Assembly (NCBI RefSeq): GCF_003369915.1
Contig: NC_046676.1
Location: 9,455,501 to 9,519,500 of the forward strand
DNA length: 64,000 bases
From: Drosophila miranda
Taxonomy: Eukaryota > Arthropoda > Insecta > Diptera > Drosophilidae
Reading direction: 5' to 3'
In this document: positions 35,611-48,534 of the stretch, one piece after another
Layout: every line of letters starts with the position of its first letter
How positions within the stretch are numbered: position 1 is the first letter of the stretch
Translations under genes and position numbers: made by a program
Notes under the pieces: generated by a model
Databases searched by the model: none
What the model was told of the DNA's origin: nothing
The model's input: the letters and a program-made list of their open reading frames with translations, nothing else

Positions 35611-38600
35611 AGGCGGCACATGTGCTGTACTGGAATCTGGAATCTGGGAACTGGTAACCCTCTTACCTTCCGCTTCCCCTTCGTTTTGGTTCGTTTGGGG
35701 CGCAAAAGTGCAAAGCGTTTTTATGCTGGCGATTATTACGCTTGATCCTGAAGCACCAAAGGGTCAATTGATGTTTGTGATGACGCTGAATTGAGCTGAT
35801 GTTGCCCCCTGTCCGCTGTCTGCGCTGTCTGCTGCTACATGCAGCAACATCAACAACATTGTGGTTTGTGGCCCGCAATTTGCTTCGGAATTTTAAGCAG
35901 CATGGCCATCGTCATCCTCGTCATAGGCGAATATTCCCCCCTCCGCGTTTCTTCATTTTTTTCAGCATTTTTTTTCTGTGTTTTTGTTTTTGCTGCTGCT
36001 GCCCAAAAATTGCATTTCTTTAGCTGGAAGCGATAAAGCTTCAGCTGCAATGCTCCTTTGTGGTCAAGCCATTTGATATATCACTGCACTGCCGCAGAGA
36101 GCCCTGGAACCCCATTTGTGCAGCACGGAACGGAACGGAACGGAACGGCACAGAGCCCACTCTGTGGCCTGGCTAATCAAGGCTGGAGCTGTGGGGCTTC
36201 ATCGGCTGATCGGTGCGGTTCTCATGACGCTTTTGATATAGAAATTATTACAAATTTTGGAGGCTGGCTGGGAAAGTGATCGATTGAATTGATTGGAGAC
36301 GGTAAAAGATGTCAAGAATTCCATATAATCCCGTGTGTTGCCCAAGCAAGACGGTTCTTTTTTCAAGTATTATAAATCAGAATCTCATTATTGAAGATTC
36401 TTCTGAAAATTAATGGTAAGTAAGTACTCAAGTTTATGCTATGATTGCTAGATGATTGTCCCATAAAATTCTGTACAATTCCAGGTTTTGTATGCCATAT
36501 CGGTATCTTATTATACAAGATAATACATCGCAAAGCAGAGAGTGTACCATTTTGTACAATTTAGGTACACTTTTTGCTGTCAGCAGTCGTAAATCTAAAG
36601 AGCTTTTGCTTAAAAGCTTAATTTCGATCAATTACCATCCATGCCCCCAACCCATCTTTCTCTATCTCTCTCTCTCTCTATCTCTGTCTGTCTGGCTCTT
36701 GTGTACCAGCGATCTCTTCCTCATATCATATTTGATGGGACGAGGCATTGGAGCTGGCCATGTTGCTGCTGTCCAGCATGTAATTATATTAGCATGATCT
36801 ATGCCATTATGCACATACACATCCACATCGATATAGTGCAATTAGTGCATCAGCAGGAGGGGCAGCGAGGAGGAACAAGCTGAACTATCGGCTAAAACAA
36901 TATGGCCAGCGGGCGTTTATGGCCAACGACAGGCTATTATTGACGCCACTCGAATGGACTCGAGTGGACCAAGTGGATGGACAGGCACTGGCGCTGGCAC
37001 TGGCCCTGGTCTAGGCCAAAACGGGACGCACTGGCCATCATCGGTTGCGTTGCGGCCCGATGTGGCTGATGTTGCATGCAAATTGTGCTGCAGCGTGACA
37101 AGAGGCTGATCGGGGCCAGAGGAGTGGCTAAAGTACAAAGAACATTGAGCGTTGAAATGGCGCCCTCTCCAGCTAGCTGGAAGTCATAAACACGCACTAA
37201 TTGCAGCCATGATTTGTTGCACACTGCATTAATGGCGCTCGCAGGACCCGCAGCAGCAACAGCAGCAGCAACTCAAATCGAAGCCTAATTGCCTATAAAT
37301 GGTAGCTTTCGCTGCAGCAGCAACAAAATGTGGCGACATCAAACGTAAAGCTCTCAACATCAAACAGAACAACAGAAGAACGGAACAGAGCGTTAGCGAC
37401 AGCAACACGAGCAGCATGTTGGCGACACCGCAGCCACATGAGAGACATCGGCCGACTGGGCAATAGGCCGTTTGATTTACAAACAAAATTTAGCAAAAAT
37501 ACACAAGTTGAGGCATTAAAAGTGATGTTGCTGCCGCTGTTCTTCACCGATGTGCCTGCTGCTGCTGCTGCCACTGGTCTCCTCCAATGTTGCTGATGTT
37601 CCTTCTGGCCATACAATTAGGCGCGAGATGAATGTCTGGCCCTGTCCCAGGCGGGGTGGTCCTCTGTGTCGCCAGCGTGGCGATCGATGGATGCATTGAT
37701 ATACAAATCGATTGCTTGATCTCTCACTTGCAGCAGCAACCGGAGCAAAAAAAAAAGAGCAGCTCGCGTGGTCAGCGCCAATTACTTAGAGCATACTCGT
37801 ATCAATTATATTACAGCAATGGATTTTAAAATAAATGGCCAGAATGATAGCCCGAGTCTGGCTCCAGGAGCCCAGTTCCATGGGGTTTTCGTTGCTGCAC
37901 AGAAAGAAACGATACCATAACCATATACCAAACCAGTTGTAGATTATGATTTGTTTGGATTCTTCTACATTTAATGGAATCTCGGCTGAGATCTTCATAT
38001 ATGTTTTGTTCAGTGTAATCGTACTGCTGTAATTGAACTGCGCGTATTGCGAAATTATTATTTTGTGCATTTGCGATTGCCAGTGCCTACTGGAACTCCA
38101 CTGCACTCCACTCCACTCCGCTCCAGTCAAACTCTATCGAGCCCATCTCTGGCTCCTGCCCTACGAGCATACCGGGTCCCGCCCTGCGCCTCTGTTCATA
38201 TGTTTTCATTACTTTTTTTTCCCCCCCATTATGCGTGTACGTGACGCACAATTTGAAATTGCCAGAGCTTATAAGCCGGATACCGAGCGACCGAATGCAC
38301 ACAATTCCAACATTGACTTGCACCTCAGTGGTGCCTGCTGCCTGCTGCCTGCTGCCTGAAGCCTGCAGCTTTGGCTGCTCCTCCATCTCCATCTTTTGGT
38401 GCTGCAGCTCCTCCCCAAGCCAGGTACCAGGTCCAACCCAGCCGTGGATCGTCGCGCCGTCTGTTTGTGGCTTTTGTTTGCTGTACAAGTTTACAATTTT
38501 AATGCACTGCCACTTGACTGTTGACAGTGGTGCAACACGCCGAGCCGGACCGGGCCGGGCCGGGCCGGGCCAAAACCAAAACGAAGCCGGGCCGAAGGCG

Positions 38601-41600
38601 AGTGTGCTGGCTTATTGATTTTATGCTCTGTACGTGCACCCAACCTTGCCGGTAGTCGCCCCTGGTGATGTTGCTGTGGTGGCTGCTGCATTTAGCCCTC
38701 ATTTCGCACATGCCCCAAATGCATGTTTTAGCTTTCTGTGGAAGGAATCATCAGAGTGGAGAGTAAACGCCGATTCATAATGTCAAAGCATGTACAGGAT
38801 ATGCATTTAGATGATGGAGATACAGGAACCTCTTCCAGACTAAGATTGGATGCCACAAGACGGGATGAGATCTTAAATTAGATAGAAATATCAATATTTT
38901 CATTTTCTAATTGTCTCAGAAAGTACCTATTATTTTCAAAGTTGGTGTTGGAGTCGGTCGTTGGTCACCTCTATCTGATTGACCCACACTCCATTGCATT
39001 GAATCCATTACCCCGATTCTGTTGGCCCCCAAAAAAGGGCTAGCAAGAGATTCCTTTGACCACGTCGTTCGGGTGCAGCAATTGCGAGCACCTGGATATG
39101 ATTGAAATTGAAGTACTCGAAGGTAACGAGGCAGCAACGAACATGGCCTCCATATCAAACGGGCATCAAACAATTTCAAATGGATCGAATGAGAAATCAA
39201 CAGAGTTGGCCAATTGCTGGGATTGTTGCTGCTGCAGCTGGGATGTTGCTGTTGCTGTTGTTGTTGCTTTGCTGCTTTGTATGCATGCAATGAACGTGAT
39301 CGGTTGCAATTTCAGCGACTTGAGAACAAAGTGGGCAAATGCTGTTCCCGAGTCGATCGAGTAGCAGAGTGGAGCGGACAATGTTGCGCAGACGCACAGA
39401 AGCAACAAACAGCCTGCCGCTGAAGCTGAAGCTGACGCTGACGCTGATGCCCGAGATGCTGCCACATTTCACTTGGTCCCCGTACCGATGATTGAAATTC
39501 TAAGACCAGGGACTGGTACTCCTCATTCTCTGGGACGATGACGGTGACGGTGACGGTGACGCGGAGACCGATTCGAAGACCAAGTCAAAGTCAAAGTCGA
39601 AGAGCAAGTCCAAGACCAAAGTTGTTTGAGGTTGAGTTGACCTTTTCGCATGAGAATCATCGATGATGGATGCACTGCCAGGCCAACTTGATCTGGACCT
39701 CAGAAAGAGATAGATAGAGGCAGTCTTGGTTGAAAAAAAGAGACAGCTTTAGCTGTCAGTACGTGCAAGCACCGTCATGGGGCAATTTAAGTGGAAGGAA
39801 AGTTTGTTTGTAGTACTCGTATTCTTCGTCTTCTATTTTTTGGGCCTTGCATACACATCTACACACATTCCCATCGATCGCCTGTCATGCCACAGTACAG
39901 TGGTAGCCCAGAATAGTGAAAATTACCTAAAGCTAATAATGAGCATCAGAAATGCACACATTCCAATTGGTGGACTGTCAAAGGGCAGCGGTAGTCCTTA
40001 CCATTGAGTGCCCACTGTATGCACCACGCGACAGATAATTGCGATCACCTAGGTAGATTGAGAACGGGAGAGGGAAGGCAAAGGCAAGCCTGGAATCGAA
40101 CTTCGTCAATGCTGTTCGTCGTCGTCGTCTTCGTTGTCGTAGTCGTTCCATCGTGGAATTTCACAGCAGAGCATGGAAATTTGTTCGATACCTTGTTGTC
40201 CTCTCCACTCACCTGGGCCTCCTCCCTGCTCAGCTACACTACGCTCTTCTGTCTTTCTACTGTTTGCACTTCCCTTCCCGATCACCTGATCAATCTTCCC
40301 TTTGCATTCTCTTTCCCTCGCACTGCTCGTACCCCATCGGTTTCTGTGTTTGTTTGATTTGGATTTGATTTGATTTCGCCAGCAACAGTTCTTCCTTCTT
40401 CTTCTGTTCCTCTCTGTTCATCTCCCCCTCCACCAGCCAGCTTATTCAAATGCTCTCTGCACAGTTTCTTGACCTTTTCGCGTGCCGTGTGACGTGGACG
40501 CAGTCGTCGTCGCCGTCGCCGTCGTCGTCTACAATTGTAACTGCACATGCGCGCGCCTTGTTCCTCTGCTTCCTCTATTCCTTCTGCTACCTCTGTTCCG
40601 TTCCCGTTGGTGCTCTTCCTCCACCCCCAAATTGGCAATTTTGCTGCTTTGGCAGCGCGTCCTTTCCTTCTCGCTCTCGCTGCCGAAGCTGCTGCTGTTG
40701 TTGCTGCTGCGGGAAATGCGATTGACGGTAATTGGTTGACGTTTGTCTTATTTAAATTTGTTTTCTTTGGGATTTTTTTCCCTACGTCGCTGCCGCTGCC
40801 GCTGCTGATTCTACTCCCGCTTGGCTCTTGCACGCTCTCATGACTGATGCCCTACCCAAAACTGAGCATACCGATTTTTATAGGCTGGCTGGAAAGGAGA
40901 TTAATCTGAGTTTCACATATGATACTAATTTTACAGAAATTTAACGATTGCCTGTTCAATTAATAATTCCATTTACATTCACACTGCTCCCTAGTGTAGC
41001 GCATCTACTAATCGTTGTGGCTGCCAGAGTTCTTTCGGCTATTCTCGTTTCCTTTATGGACTCTTCTCCCGAGCTGCTGCTGCTCTCTGCTCTGCTCTAG
41101 TCTGCAGTCCGTGGAGCGAGCGGCGTGCAGCTTTAATTGAAATGAAATGAGTTTCGTCGATTTGTGTTCTAGGAATTTGTTTTTTGATTGTTTTCTTGTA
41201 AATTTGAATGATTATCGAGGCAGTTGCAGCAGTTGTTTCTTCTGCAGTTGTTCCTGTTGCTGTGTTTGCAGCAGTTGCGCAATTGCCGCCGAAGAGAAGT
41301 AAACCAAACAAGTCGTTAAAGCACCCCCCCTCCCGCGCTCGTAATTGCAGATCAGATGGATCAAAGACCCCTACACACAGAAAAGACACATCATTGCAGG
41401 TACTATGTGTGAGTACAGTACGTCAAGAAAGTGTTGTACATATAATTTCAGTATACTTACTGGACACACTGTACAGATAAACACGTGTAATTTGTTTGTG
41501 AAACTTATAGAGATGTCTCTTTTTCTCAATATCCTCCTCTATAGATTGCGTAATTGAGCGGCGGGAACTTTTAATTGCATGGCGGAAGCGTTTTCGAACT

Positions 41601-44100
41601 GGGCCACGATTTACCCAGAATCAAAAGAAGACAAAGATTAAGAGAAGCCGAACGCTGCAGCAGAATGGAAGGCAATTTGTTACCGCTATACCGATATCGC
41701 CACGCATCCCGTATATCGCGATAAAGCTGCACGCTAAACGAAGCCACTTCCTCAAAATAAACATTCGCTGGAGCACCGAAAGAGAGGGGAAACAGAAGAA
41801 TAGCGAAGAGCAGCATGCAAGAGAGAGAGAGAGAAAACACAGAGTCCATAGCTCTGGCAAGATTGAAACCGAAACTGATGCGTAGTTTAGGGCGATTTAC
41901 ACACAGTTTAAACAGACATCCAGATACAAATCGCCCAGAAGAGATCTTTCACAGGAGTGTTGGTATGGGGCAGCTGCTTGGATGCCGGTCTGGGGCCAGA
42001 TGCAGTCTTCCTGGTGCCATAACTGTAGCAAATGGCTGGGCAACATGCAGGTCTCTTCCCGTCAGTGCCTCAGACAGAACCCGAGACTCTGTGGGACCCA
42101 AAGGTCTATGGCGTAGGCGTCTGTTGTTGTTATAAATTGCACATTTGATGAGCAGAGAATCGTTTATGGGTTGGTTTTGTTCTCCCTGCCCCACACCCTC
42201 CCCGACGGACCCCAAGGCCCACAGCTGTGCGAGACGATCCACACTGTGTAGAGTTTCCTCTCTGTCCTCTGTTGTCCCTCTCCCCGGTTGCATGCGGCTG
42301 ATTAATTGTGGCAACGTCATAAACGTGATGATATCGCAATGTAAGCGCATTTTTCATGTTATTCAATTCGTTGCCCCCAGCTCCAGCTCCAGCTCCAGCT
42401 CCAGATACAGTTCCTGCCACAGACACAGGCACAGCACCAGCACCAGCATCAGCAAAAGCCCCAGCACCAGCATCGAATGGGGACTACAATGTATTTGCAT
42501 ATAGCATTACGAAAGATTTGAACAACGAACTCGCCTGCCGGAGTGGAGTCTCTCGATATTGCAACTAATTACGAGTATTAACGCAATTTGGTCTTCATAA
42601 AACATTCGGTTCCGCATTGCCACCATCCCCCCCAACCCCCACCATTCCCCGGGCAATTGAGATTTAATTTGATTCTTTGCCCAAACCCGGACAGGTGTCT
42701 ATGAGGCAGGTGTTTCGCCTCATTGTCTCGGCCAGGAAGCATTTGGCATGCGTTCATTTATTTAAACTGATTTTGTTTTTCTCTCTCCTTCGCTCTCCTT
42801 CGGATTTCCTTTTATTTTTAGAAAACTGCGCAATTTTCATTGATTTTGGTCAGACCGGGTCTGCTTTTTGTTGCTCAGATCGTTTACGACTTGGTACAAA
42901 CAACAATAAATACTATACAGAGTTATGTGTGATCACATCGTACAATATATTATAGAAATTCGTGTCGGGAATTTATAATTTCCATTCGCTTAGATTCTTT
43001 AAGCGGCAGGCACGTTTTGTAACCGAAAATCCATTTGATTTCAAATATTTATGGAAATTCCTATAGCTTTTTTCGGTGTGTTGTAAAGGTCTACCACCTT
43101 TGAGTGAGTAGGGGGGTGATATGGTTAGAAAAAAGTTTGAAAAATTCCTCCCAGTGCGGTTTAATAGGTTCCTGTTTATAAGATATTCTTCCAAATCGGT
43201 TGAAGTTACTATCTACCCTTTTTCTTCCTTTTTTACCTTCTGTGAGCATTCCGTAATCCCCTTTATAGCTCTTCAAATTAGATCCCAATTGGGTTTAATA
43301 GGTTCCTGTTTATAAGATATTCTTCAAAATCGGTTGAAGATACTACAACCTACCCTTTTTCTTCCTTTTTCACCTTTTGTAAGCATTCCTTAACCCCCTT
43401 TATAGCTCTTCAAACTTGTTTTCCGCTCTTTGCACACTCTTTGAGCACCGTTTACATTGTTTTGCCATCGGTAAATGATAGAAATTCCCCCTCGTAATCG
43501 TTTTCACCTGCTGCTTGGGTCGCACACTTATGGTCCGATCTGGTAATTGTCGACTCGAATGGATTTCCAGACCATTTACCTTTCATTGGGGATAGTTTCG
43601 CCCGCCCACACGCCCAAATGGGCCTCGTATCCAGAGACAAGTCAACTTTCAACGTGCTTTGCTTTGCTTTGCATATACATTTATTTATCTGAGACATTTA
43701 TTTAGACACAAATACAAGTTATATTTCTATAGTATATTGTATAGTATATGGTATGTATGGATACGCTCTATTTGTAGGCCATATAAGCTGCTGTTTGAAT
43801 ACAACTAAAATGTACAGACTAAACGACTAAGACAATGCGTTTTGCGATTTGCGATTTGCGATTTGCCAGCAGAGTGTGTGGTAAAAAGATGAAACTAATT
43901 GCTAAACGAGAGCTATTCGATTATATGTAAGTGTGGATTGCATTCGATCAACAGTTTGCACAACATCTAAATTATGAGGAGGAAATCGATTGCATTAACT
44001 TATAAATTCATTTTAGATACATTTTAGGTGTGTGTTTGTTTTTTTCCACTAAATGATTACACGGTTATAATCGTAATCGTAATATTTCTTACTTTTTAGT
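35611..44100. other. long intergenic region
   Basis: About 8.5 kb with no supported gene. Scattered simple repeats: CGGAA pentamers near 36125-36146, GGCCG pentamers near 38548-38570, GACGGT hexamers near 39538-39562, CTCCAG hexamers near 42380-42405, and the 134-bp tandem duplication at 43158-43416. Several long frames start at non-ATG codons or follow trinucleotide composition and are not convincing. Confidence 0.55.
43158..43416. repeat. 134-bp tandem direct duplication
   Basis: Two head-to-tail copies, beginning GGTTTAATAGGTTCCTGTTT at 43158 and again at 43292. Both continue through TATAAGATATTCTTC, AATCGGTTGAAG, ACCC-TTT-CTTCC and CCCCTTTATAGCTCTTCAAA. Copies differ by scattered substitutions and small indels. 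No coding capacity; family not recognised. Confidence 0.88.
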
Positions 44101-44951
44101 TACACTTTGACATTGCCATTCGGTTTTATACACATATATATATCTATATATATATACTCGTATATAAAGTATGTTTAATCTTTATTTTGTGGCTTTTTTT
44201 TGTGAAATTTTCTTGTGTTGATTTTTTCTCGTATTTGACTGATTCGCATGAATGGCTTTTCCATAAAATTAATAAAATTGGTTTTCCAAGTAATTATTAA
44301 ATTAAACATAAAATTAAAATCACAATTTTATAGACTTGATGTGTGGGTGTGTGTGTGTGTGCGGTGTGTATATTTGTTGCTGTGTGTTCTGTCAGCATTT
44401 CTATACGATTCTTCCTTCAAAATCTCCTTTCAGGGGCTTCCTTCAAGCATTCATTTAATCGTTTCTATTCCATTTAGATATATTCTTGTTGAATATTTCA
44501 TTGGAACTTCGGTCGTTCTTGGGGCATAGCAGGGAAAGGCACAATTCAATGTTAATTAAAAATTGCTGCTGCAAGCTATTTAAATTGGTGAAAGCTGCCA
44601 CAGAGAGAGGGAGAGAAATATTAGTTTTCCCAGTTTAATATTTGTTTAATTCAAGTCTCTAGTTTTTGCACGAATTTAATAAGGAAAAAAACAATCAAAA
44701 CGCAGCACGATTTGCATTGCCACGCCTCCCCAGCAGCCGCCCACCCGTTTGGCACCCACCTGCAGGAACACACACAGCGTTCCAAATGTTTGTAGTTTTC
44801 CATCTTATTGTTGGTTGGTTGGGTTGTATTTTGTAGATCTCTCTGTTGTTGGGGGTCGATGGCAGCTAGAAACGAGTTGGTAACGAATCATCATCATTAA
44901 CATCATCTTCTGCTACTTCCTCATCATCTTCATCATCTTTAGCTACTTCTA

Positions 44952-44988
<37 letters not shown>

Positions 44989-44997
44989 GTCAACATC
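44101..44997 (-). other. 3' UTR side of the serrano-like gene
   Basis: Noncoding sequence following the stop at 44998 on the minus strand; AT-rich with a (CAT)n array against the stop codon. The transcript end is not resolved. Confidence 0.45.
44944..44995. repeat. (CAT)n microsatellite adjoining a stop codon
   Basis: A nearly pure CAT run, with further CAT/CTT-rich sequence to its left, immediately downstream of the stop codon (TAA, 44998-45000) of the minus-strand CABIT gene. Confidence 0.9.
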
Positions 44998-47564
44998 TTA
45001 AAGATACAACGTCGCCTGCTGCCTCTGATCGAAATGATGTATATAGAGCTTCTTCTTGGACTTCTCTTTGGATGGCCGCAAGTCCCACACCAGATTCGAC
45101 AGGCTCCTGGGCCGTGACAAGCGTCGCGTCTTCTTCTCCGGCAGCTTGTTCGAGTCGCCCGATGTCCGGCCACCGCTACGCGACGAGTCCAGCGTCCCCT
45201 CGCGCGGATTGTGATGGTTATTGCTGCTGGAGCTGCGGCTGTGCGCATGTGGCATCCCCAAAGCCGTGCCCGGTGCCCCCGACGACAGATAGCCGTGCGC
45301 ATTGAGGATGCTGCCGCACTTGAGCACCACATCGGGTGGTGTGCCGGGCGATGCGTTCGATGCCGTTACTGCCGCTGCCTTGCCATGGGCTGAGATCGTC
45401 GGCGGCGTCATGGGTGTATTATTGTTGTCCGGCGTCAACTGCAGGCTGCTGAGGCTCTTGTACCTACGGAGAGGAATGGATAGATTTCTTGTCTCCCTCG
45501 GGGATATCTGGGATGGTACAAGCGCATCCTTACCTGATGTGAAACAGCGGCGATTGCGGTTCCAGCGCCTCCTTGGCTGGCAAATGATTGTTGGGCGTCA
45601 GCACCTTGCCGTGATGGGGATGCGGATGGGGATGCGCGTGCGGATGGGAGCTGTGCGAGTGGTTGTGCAAGGAGCCATGATGATGGGCAGCTGCCACCGC
45701 AGCAGCAGCCGCATTGGCCACAGCATTCGCCGTATTTCCATTGGGGGTCGTCGGCTGTTGTTGCATCTGCAACTGTTGCTGCTGCTGTTGCTGCTGCTGC
45801 TGCAGATGGTTGTGATTGTGACTGTGACTATGGCTGTGACTGTGACTGTGAGTGGTGGCGGTGCCGGTGCCGGTGCCCGTGGAGTTGCCGTTGCTGCTGC
45901 TGCCGGCACTGTGGGCATTGGCATTCTTGATGTAAAGCTTTGGTAGAGTGGGACGCTGACGCTTCTCCGCCGGCTTCTTGCCGGGTATCGTCTCAATCGG
46001 CGGCGGCACCGGCTTTATGTCCTCCTGTATATGGCTGTGGTGATAATGATTCACCATGTGATGGCCATGGCCATGCTGATGCGGATGTGGATGTGGATGT
46101 GGATGCTGGTGCTGATGGGGATGCTGGTGGTGGCCGTTGCCTCCGTTGGCTCCATTGCTGCTGCTATGCTTGTTCGACTCCAGGCTGCTGTAGTTGTTGT
46201 TGGCGGAGGAGGAGGCGGCTTGCTGACTCGACTGCTGATGGGGGATGGGGGCACGGATGAGGCTGCAGTAGTTGCCGCTGCCGCTGTCCGTGTGGTGCGA
46301 CTTGAGTGTGGGCGACTCGCAGATGGGCTCGAAGCGCGCCAGGCCCTTGGAGAGGGGCGTCAGGCCCCGCACATAGTCGTAAATGTGATCGATCTCGTTG
46401 TACTCCTCGGCGATCTCGCTGTTCAACGCCTGCTGGTGCTGCTTGGACCAGGAGTCGCAGCTGGCGCTCTTGCGCAGCACATAGCCGCTCTCCGCCAGTC
46501 CGCTGGCCATGCCCGCGGCCGAGGGCAGCATCACCACCGGCAGCCGATTGCCGCTGCCGTTCCGACTGTGGAACTTGGAGTCCTTCTTCTCCTTCTCGCT
46601 CAGCTTGAGATCGACGATCTGCAGGCGATCGCGCGCATCCGCCAGCAGGCGCTGGGCCTTTTCCAGGAAGCGTGTGTACTCGATAAAGTGCTCCAGCTGC
46701 TCCATGTTCTTGACCCGCTGCAGCTTGATCTTGGCGTTCAGCGGCACTGGCACCAGATCGGTGTCCTTCTGCAGGGGCAGGGCAAAGATCCGATCGATTT
46801 CCACGCATCCCAGCAGCCGCAGTTCGGGGACAAAGGGCTGCTTCAGTCCCTTGGGGGCACTGCCATGGACGAGTCTGTGTGTGTTTGGGGTCAAGGATTA
46901 TAGTAGAGATCCTGTAGGGAAGGGAAACCTGGAAACCATTTACTCACCTCACAATGACTGGCATCCGCTTGAGGAGCAGATTCTTGACGGTGTGCACACC
47001 GCTGATGCTGTCCTCGCGCGCTATGGCCGAGAACTTGGCTTTGGTATCGAGTGGCAGATTGATGATCTCGTCCTTGATGTTGCGGCACTGCAGGTACTTG
47101 CCGTTGTCGTTCATCGTGGTCAGCAGCTCGCCCGCGTGGATGGTGCGGTTCATCTGCTGGCAGCGGAACGTCTCCCGCACAAGGACGCGGGCATTGCGGC
47201 GACGCGACAGCTCGAGGACCGAGTCGATGCAGCGCGTCGAGCGGCCATCCTCGCTGAGCAGCTCAAAGTAGCCGCCATAGGTCTCCGGGATGAGCACCTT
47301 GGCCCCCACATTGGTGGGCTTGCGACCCTCCTTGATCTTGATGGGTTGGGCGAGGATCTGGTACTTCTTGCCGGCGCTCAGGAACAGCGCCGTGCTCTGC
47401 AGCGAGGGGGCCGAGAGGGTGGGCACGCCGAGGGCCTGGTGCTGGCCCTTGAGGATCTTGGCCACCGCTGGCAGGGGTTGCTTGGAGAAGTCGCGCAAAT
47501 AGACGGGCGTGGCATCGCCGAATCGGGAGGCGGCCAATATGATTTGGCCATCGGTGGCGGCCAT
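44998..47564 (-). CDS. sano: serrano-like CABIT-domain protein, main coding frame (at least 807 aa)
   Basis: Exons 47564-46948 (from the first ATG in the CABIT exon), 46874-45534 and 45463-44998; introns 73 and 70 nt, phases match, 808 codons with stop. Residues about 15-260 form a CABIT domain (YLRDFSKQPLPAVAKILKG at its start; VGAKVLIPETYGGYFELLSE; LPLDTKAKFSAIA; FALPLQKDTDLVPVPLNAKI), the module of the GAREM/Themis/serrano families. A YNEIDHIYDYVRGL motif, His- and Gln-rich runs and a Ser-rich basic tail follow. In Drosophila, serrano is a cytosolic protein that binds Dishevelled and limits tracheal tube length (known). The name rests on domain, chromosomal neighbourhood and recall, so the CABIT assignment is firmer than the symbol. 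The frame stays open upstream to an in-frame TGA at 47628-47630. Confidence 0.82.
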
Positions 47565-47627
47565 GTCGCGGTTGAAGAACGAGAGCAGTTTGCTGCGCGC
47601 CAGTTGAACATTAAATGAGAGTAAATT

Positions 47628-47975
47628 TCATTGGACTGGCTGACGTAGCTGCTCTCCACCCACGGCTCCCTCCTCGGTTTCGCTTCCGCTCGCTTTGCTC
47701 TCTTCCTCCTCCTCTGGCTCCAATTCAAACTCCAACTCGTGGGCGTTGGCGTTGATCTGATCCTCGAGAGCGCGCCGCTTGGCCAGCTCCTGTTGGCGCT
47801 GTCTCAACAACTGGGCCCCTCGGCTGCAGCAGGCGTGTGCGATGTCTTCGTCGGTGGGCGTGGAGGTGGCAGCTGGCGCCCCCGCTGAATGCGGCTGATA
47901 CTGATTCTGGTTGTGGTGGTTCTGGTTCGTCAGCAGTCGCGTGGATGTCTGCAGAGCGTAACTGAGATACTGCAT
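47628..47975 (-). CDS. upstream frame of the serrano-like gene ending at an in-frame TGA (115 aa)
   Basis: ATG at 47973-47975 opens a 115-residue frame rich in Gln/Asn at first, then with a helical segment (QLLRQRQQELAKRRALEDQI) and an acidic stretch. It ends at TGA 47628-47630. That TGA is in the same frame as the CABIT domain, with only 21 sense codons between it and the ATG at 47564. The sequence looks coding. It sits in the same exon, which has a good acceptor (TATTGCAG) at 48111. Possible readings: N-terminus joined by stop-codon readthrough, a separate upstream cistron, or an error in this base sequence. Confidence 0.55.
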   Translation of the reverse strand: MQYLSYALQTSTRLLTNQNHHNQNQYQPHSAGAPAATSTPTDEDIAHACCSRGAQLLRQRQQELAKRRALEDQINANAHELEFELEPEEEEESKASGSETEEGAVGGEQLRQPVQ

Positions 47976-48189
47976 TCGGTTCGATTTACTCTCCACCCGC
48001 TGGCCACAGTGTGCGAATTCTTCTACAAGCTGCTGCTGCTCTCAGACTCTCTAGCTCTCCAGCTGTTTCGATGTCAGCCTTGGTAGTGTCCTTTATTTGA
48101 TCTTTGAGTTCTGCAATAGAGACGATTTAAAGACGAAATTAATCAAAATTTACCAAAAGAAATAAAATCCTATTGAAAAACAAACCAAA

Positions 48190-48250
48190 CGGTAAGTATG
48201 GCAATCGATTAATCGAGCTATCGATTTCCGGTATTTGCATATTTGGTATT
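48190..48250. promoter_or_regulatory. DRE-like / GGTATTT promoter motifs upstream of the serrano-like gene
   Basis: DRE-like TATCGATT at 48219-48226, AATCGATT at 48203-48210, and two GGTATTT motifs near 48230 and 48246. Placed about 80-140 bp upstream of the first coding exon; could give a short-leader transcript. Confidence 0.4.
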
Positions 48251-48500
48251 TTTTACAATCAAAATAAAAACCCAAAGAAACCCCGCTTGCACCTCTGCCG
48301 CGCTGCTGGTGCACGAATGGACATTAGTTGAATGAAATGTTGGTTACAATTTCCACTTTTGGCTCGAACTTAAAATATTTTCCCGTCTCTGCGGATCAGC
48401 AGAATCCGCATCAAGTTCTCACACTCGCAGGCGGACACACACACACACACAAGCACAGCGCACGGACAGGGTGTTATTTATGAGGCCCATAAAGTAAGGA

Positions 48501-48534
48501 GACGAAGACGACGACGACGACGACGACGACGACG
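48501..48534. repeat. (GAC)n microsatellite
   Basis: About ten GAC trinucleotides, slightly interrupted at the start. Confidence 0.8.

Noticed and set aside
40282..40833. 183-codon minus frame with an Arg run
   Set aside because: Begins with GTG, its only internal Met is late, and the Arg run comes from a trinucleotide repeat; no domain, no promoter.
44750..44770. CCTGCAG followed by GTGGGT on the minus strand as a second ratchet point
   Set aside because: Weak pyrimidine tract and donor, and it lies in the 3' UTR side of the CABIT gene.
45302..47618. Long plus-strand frames opposite the CABIT gene
   Set aside because: The minus frame has the CABIT domain, phased introns and a sensible composition; the plus frames are GC-driven shadows.
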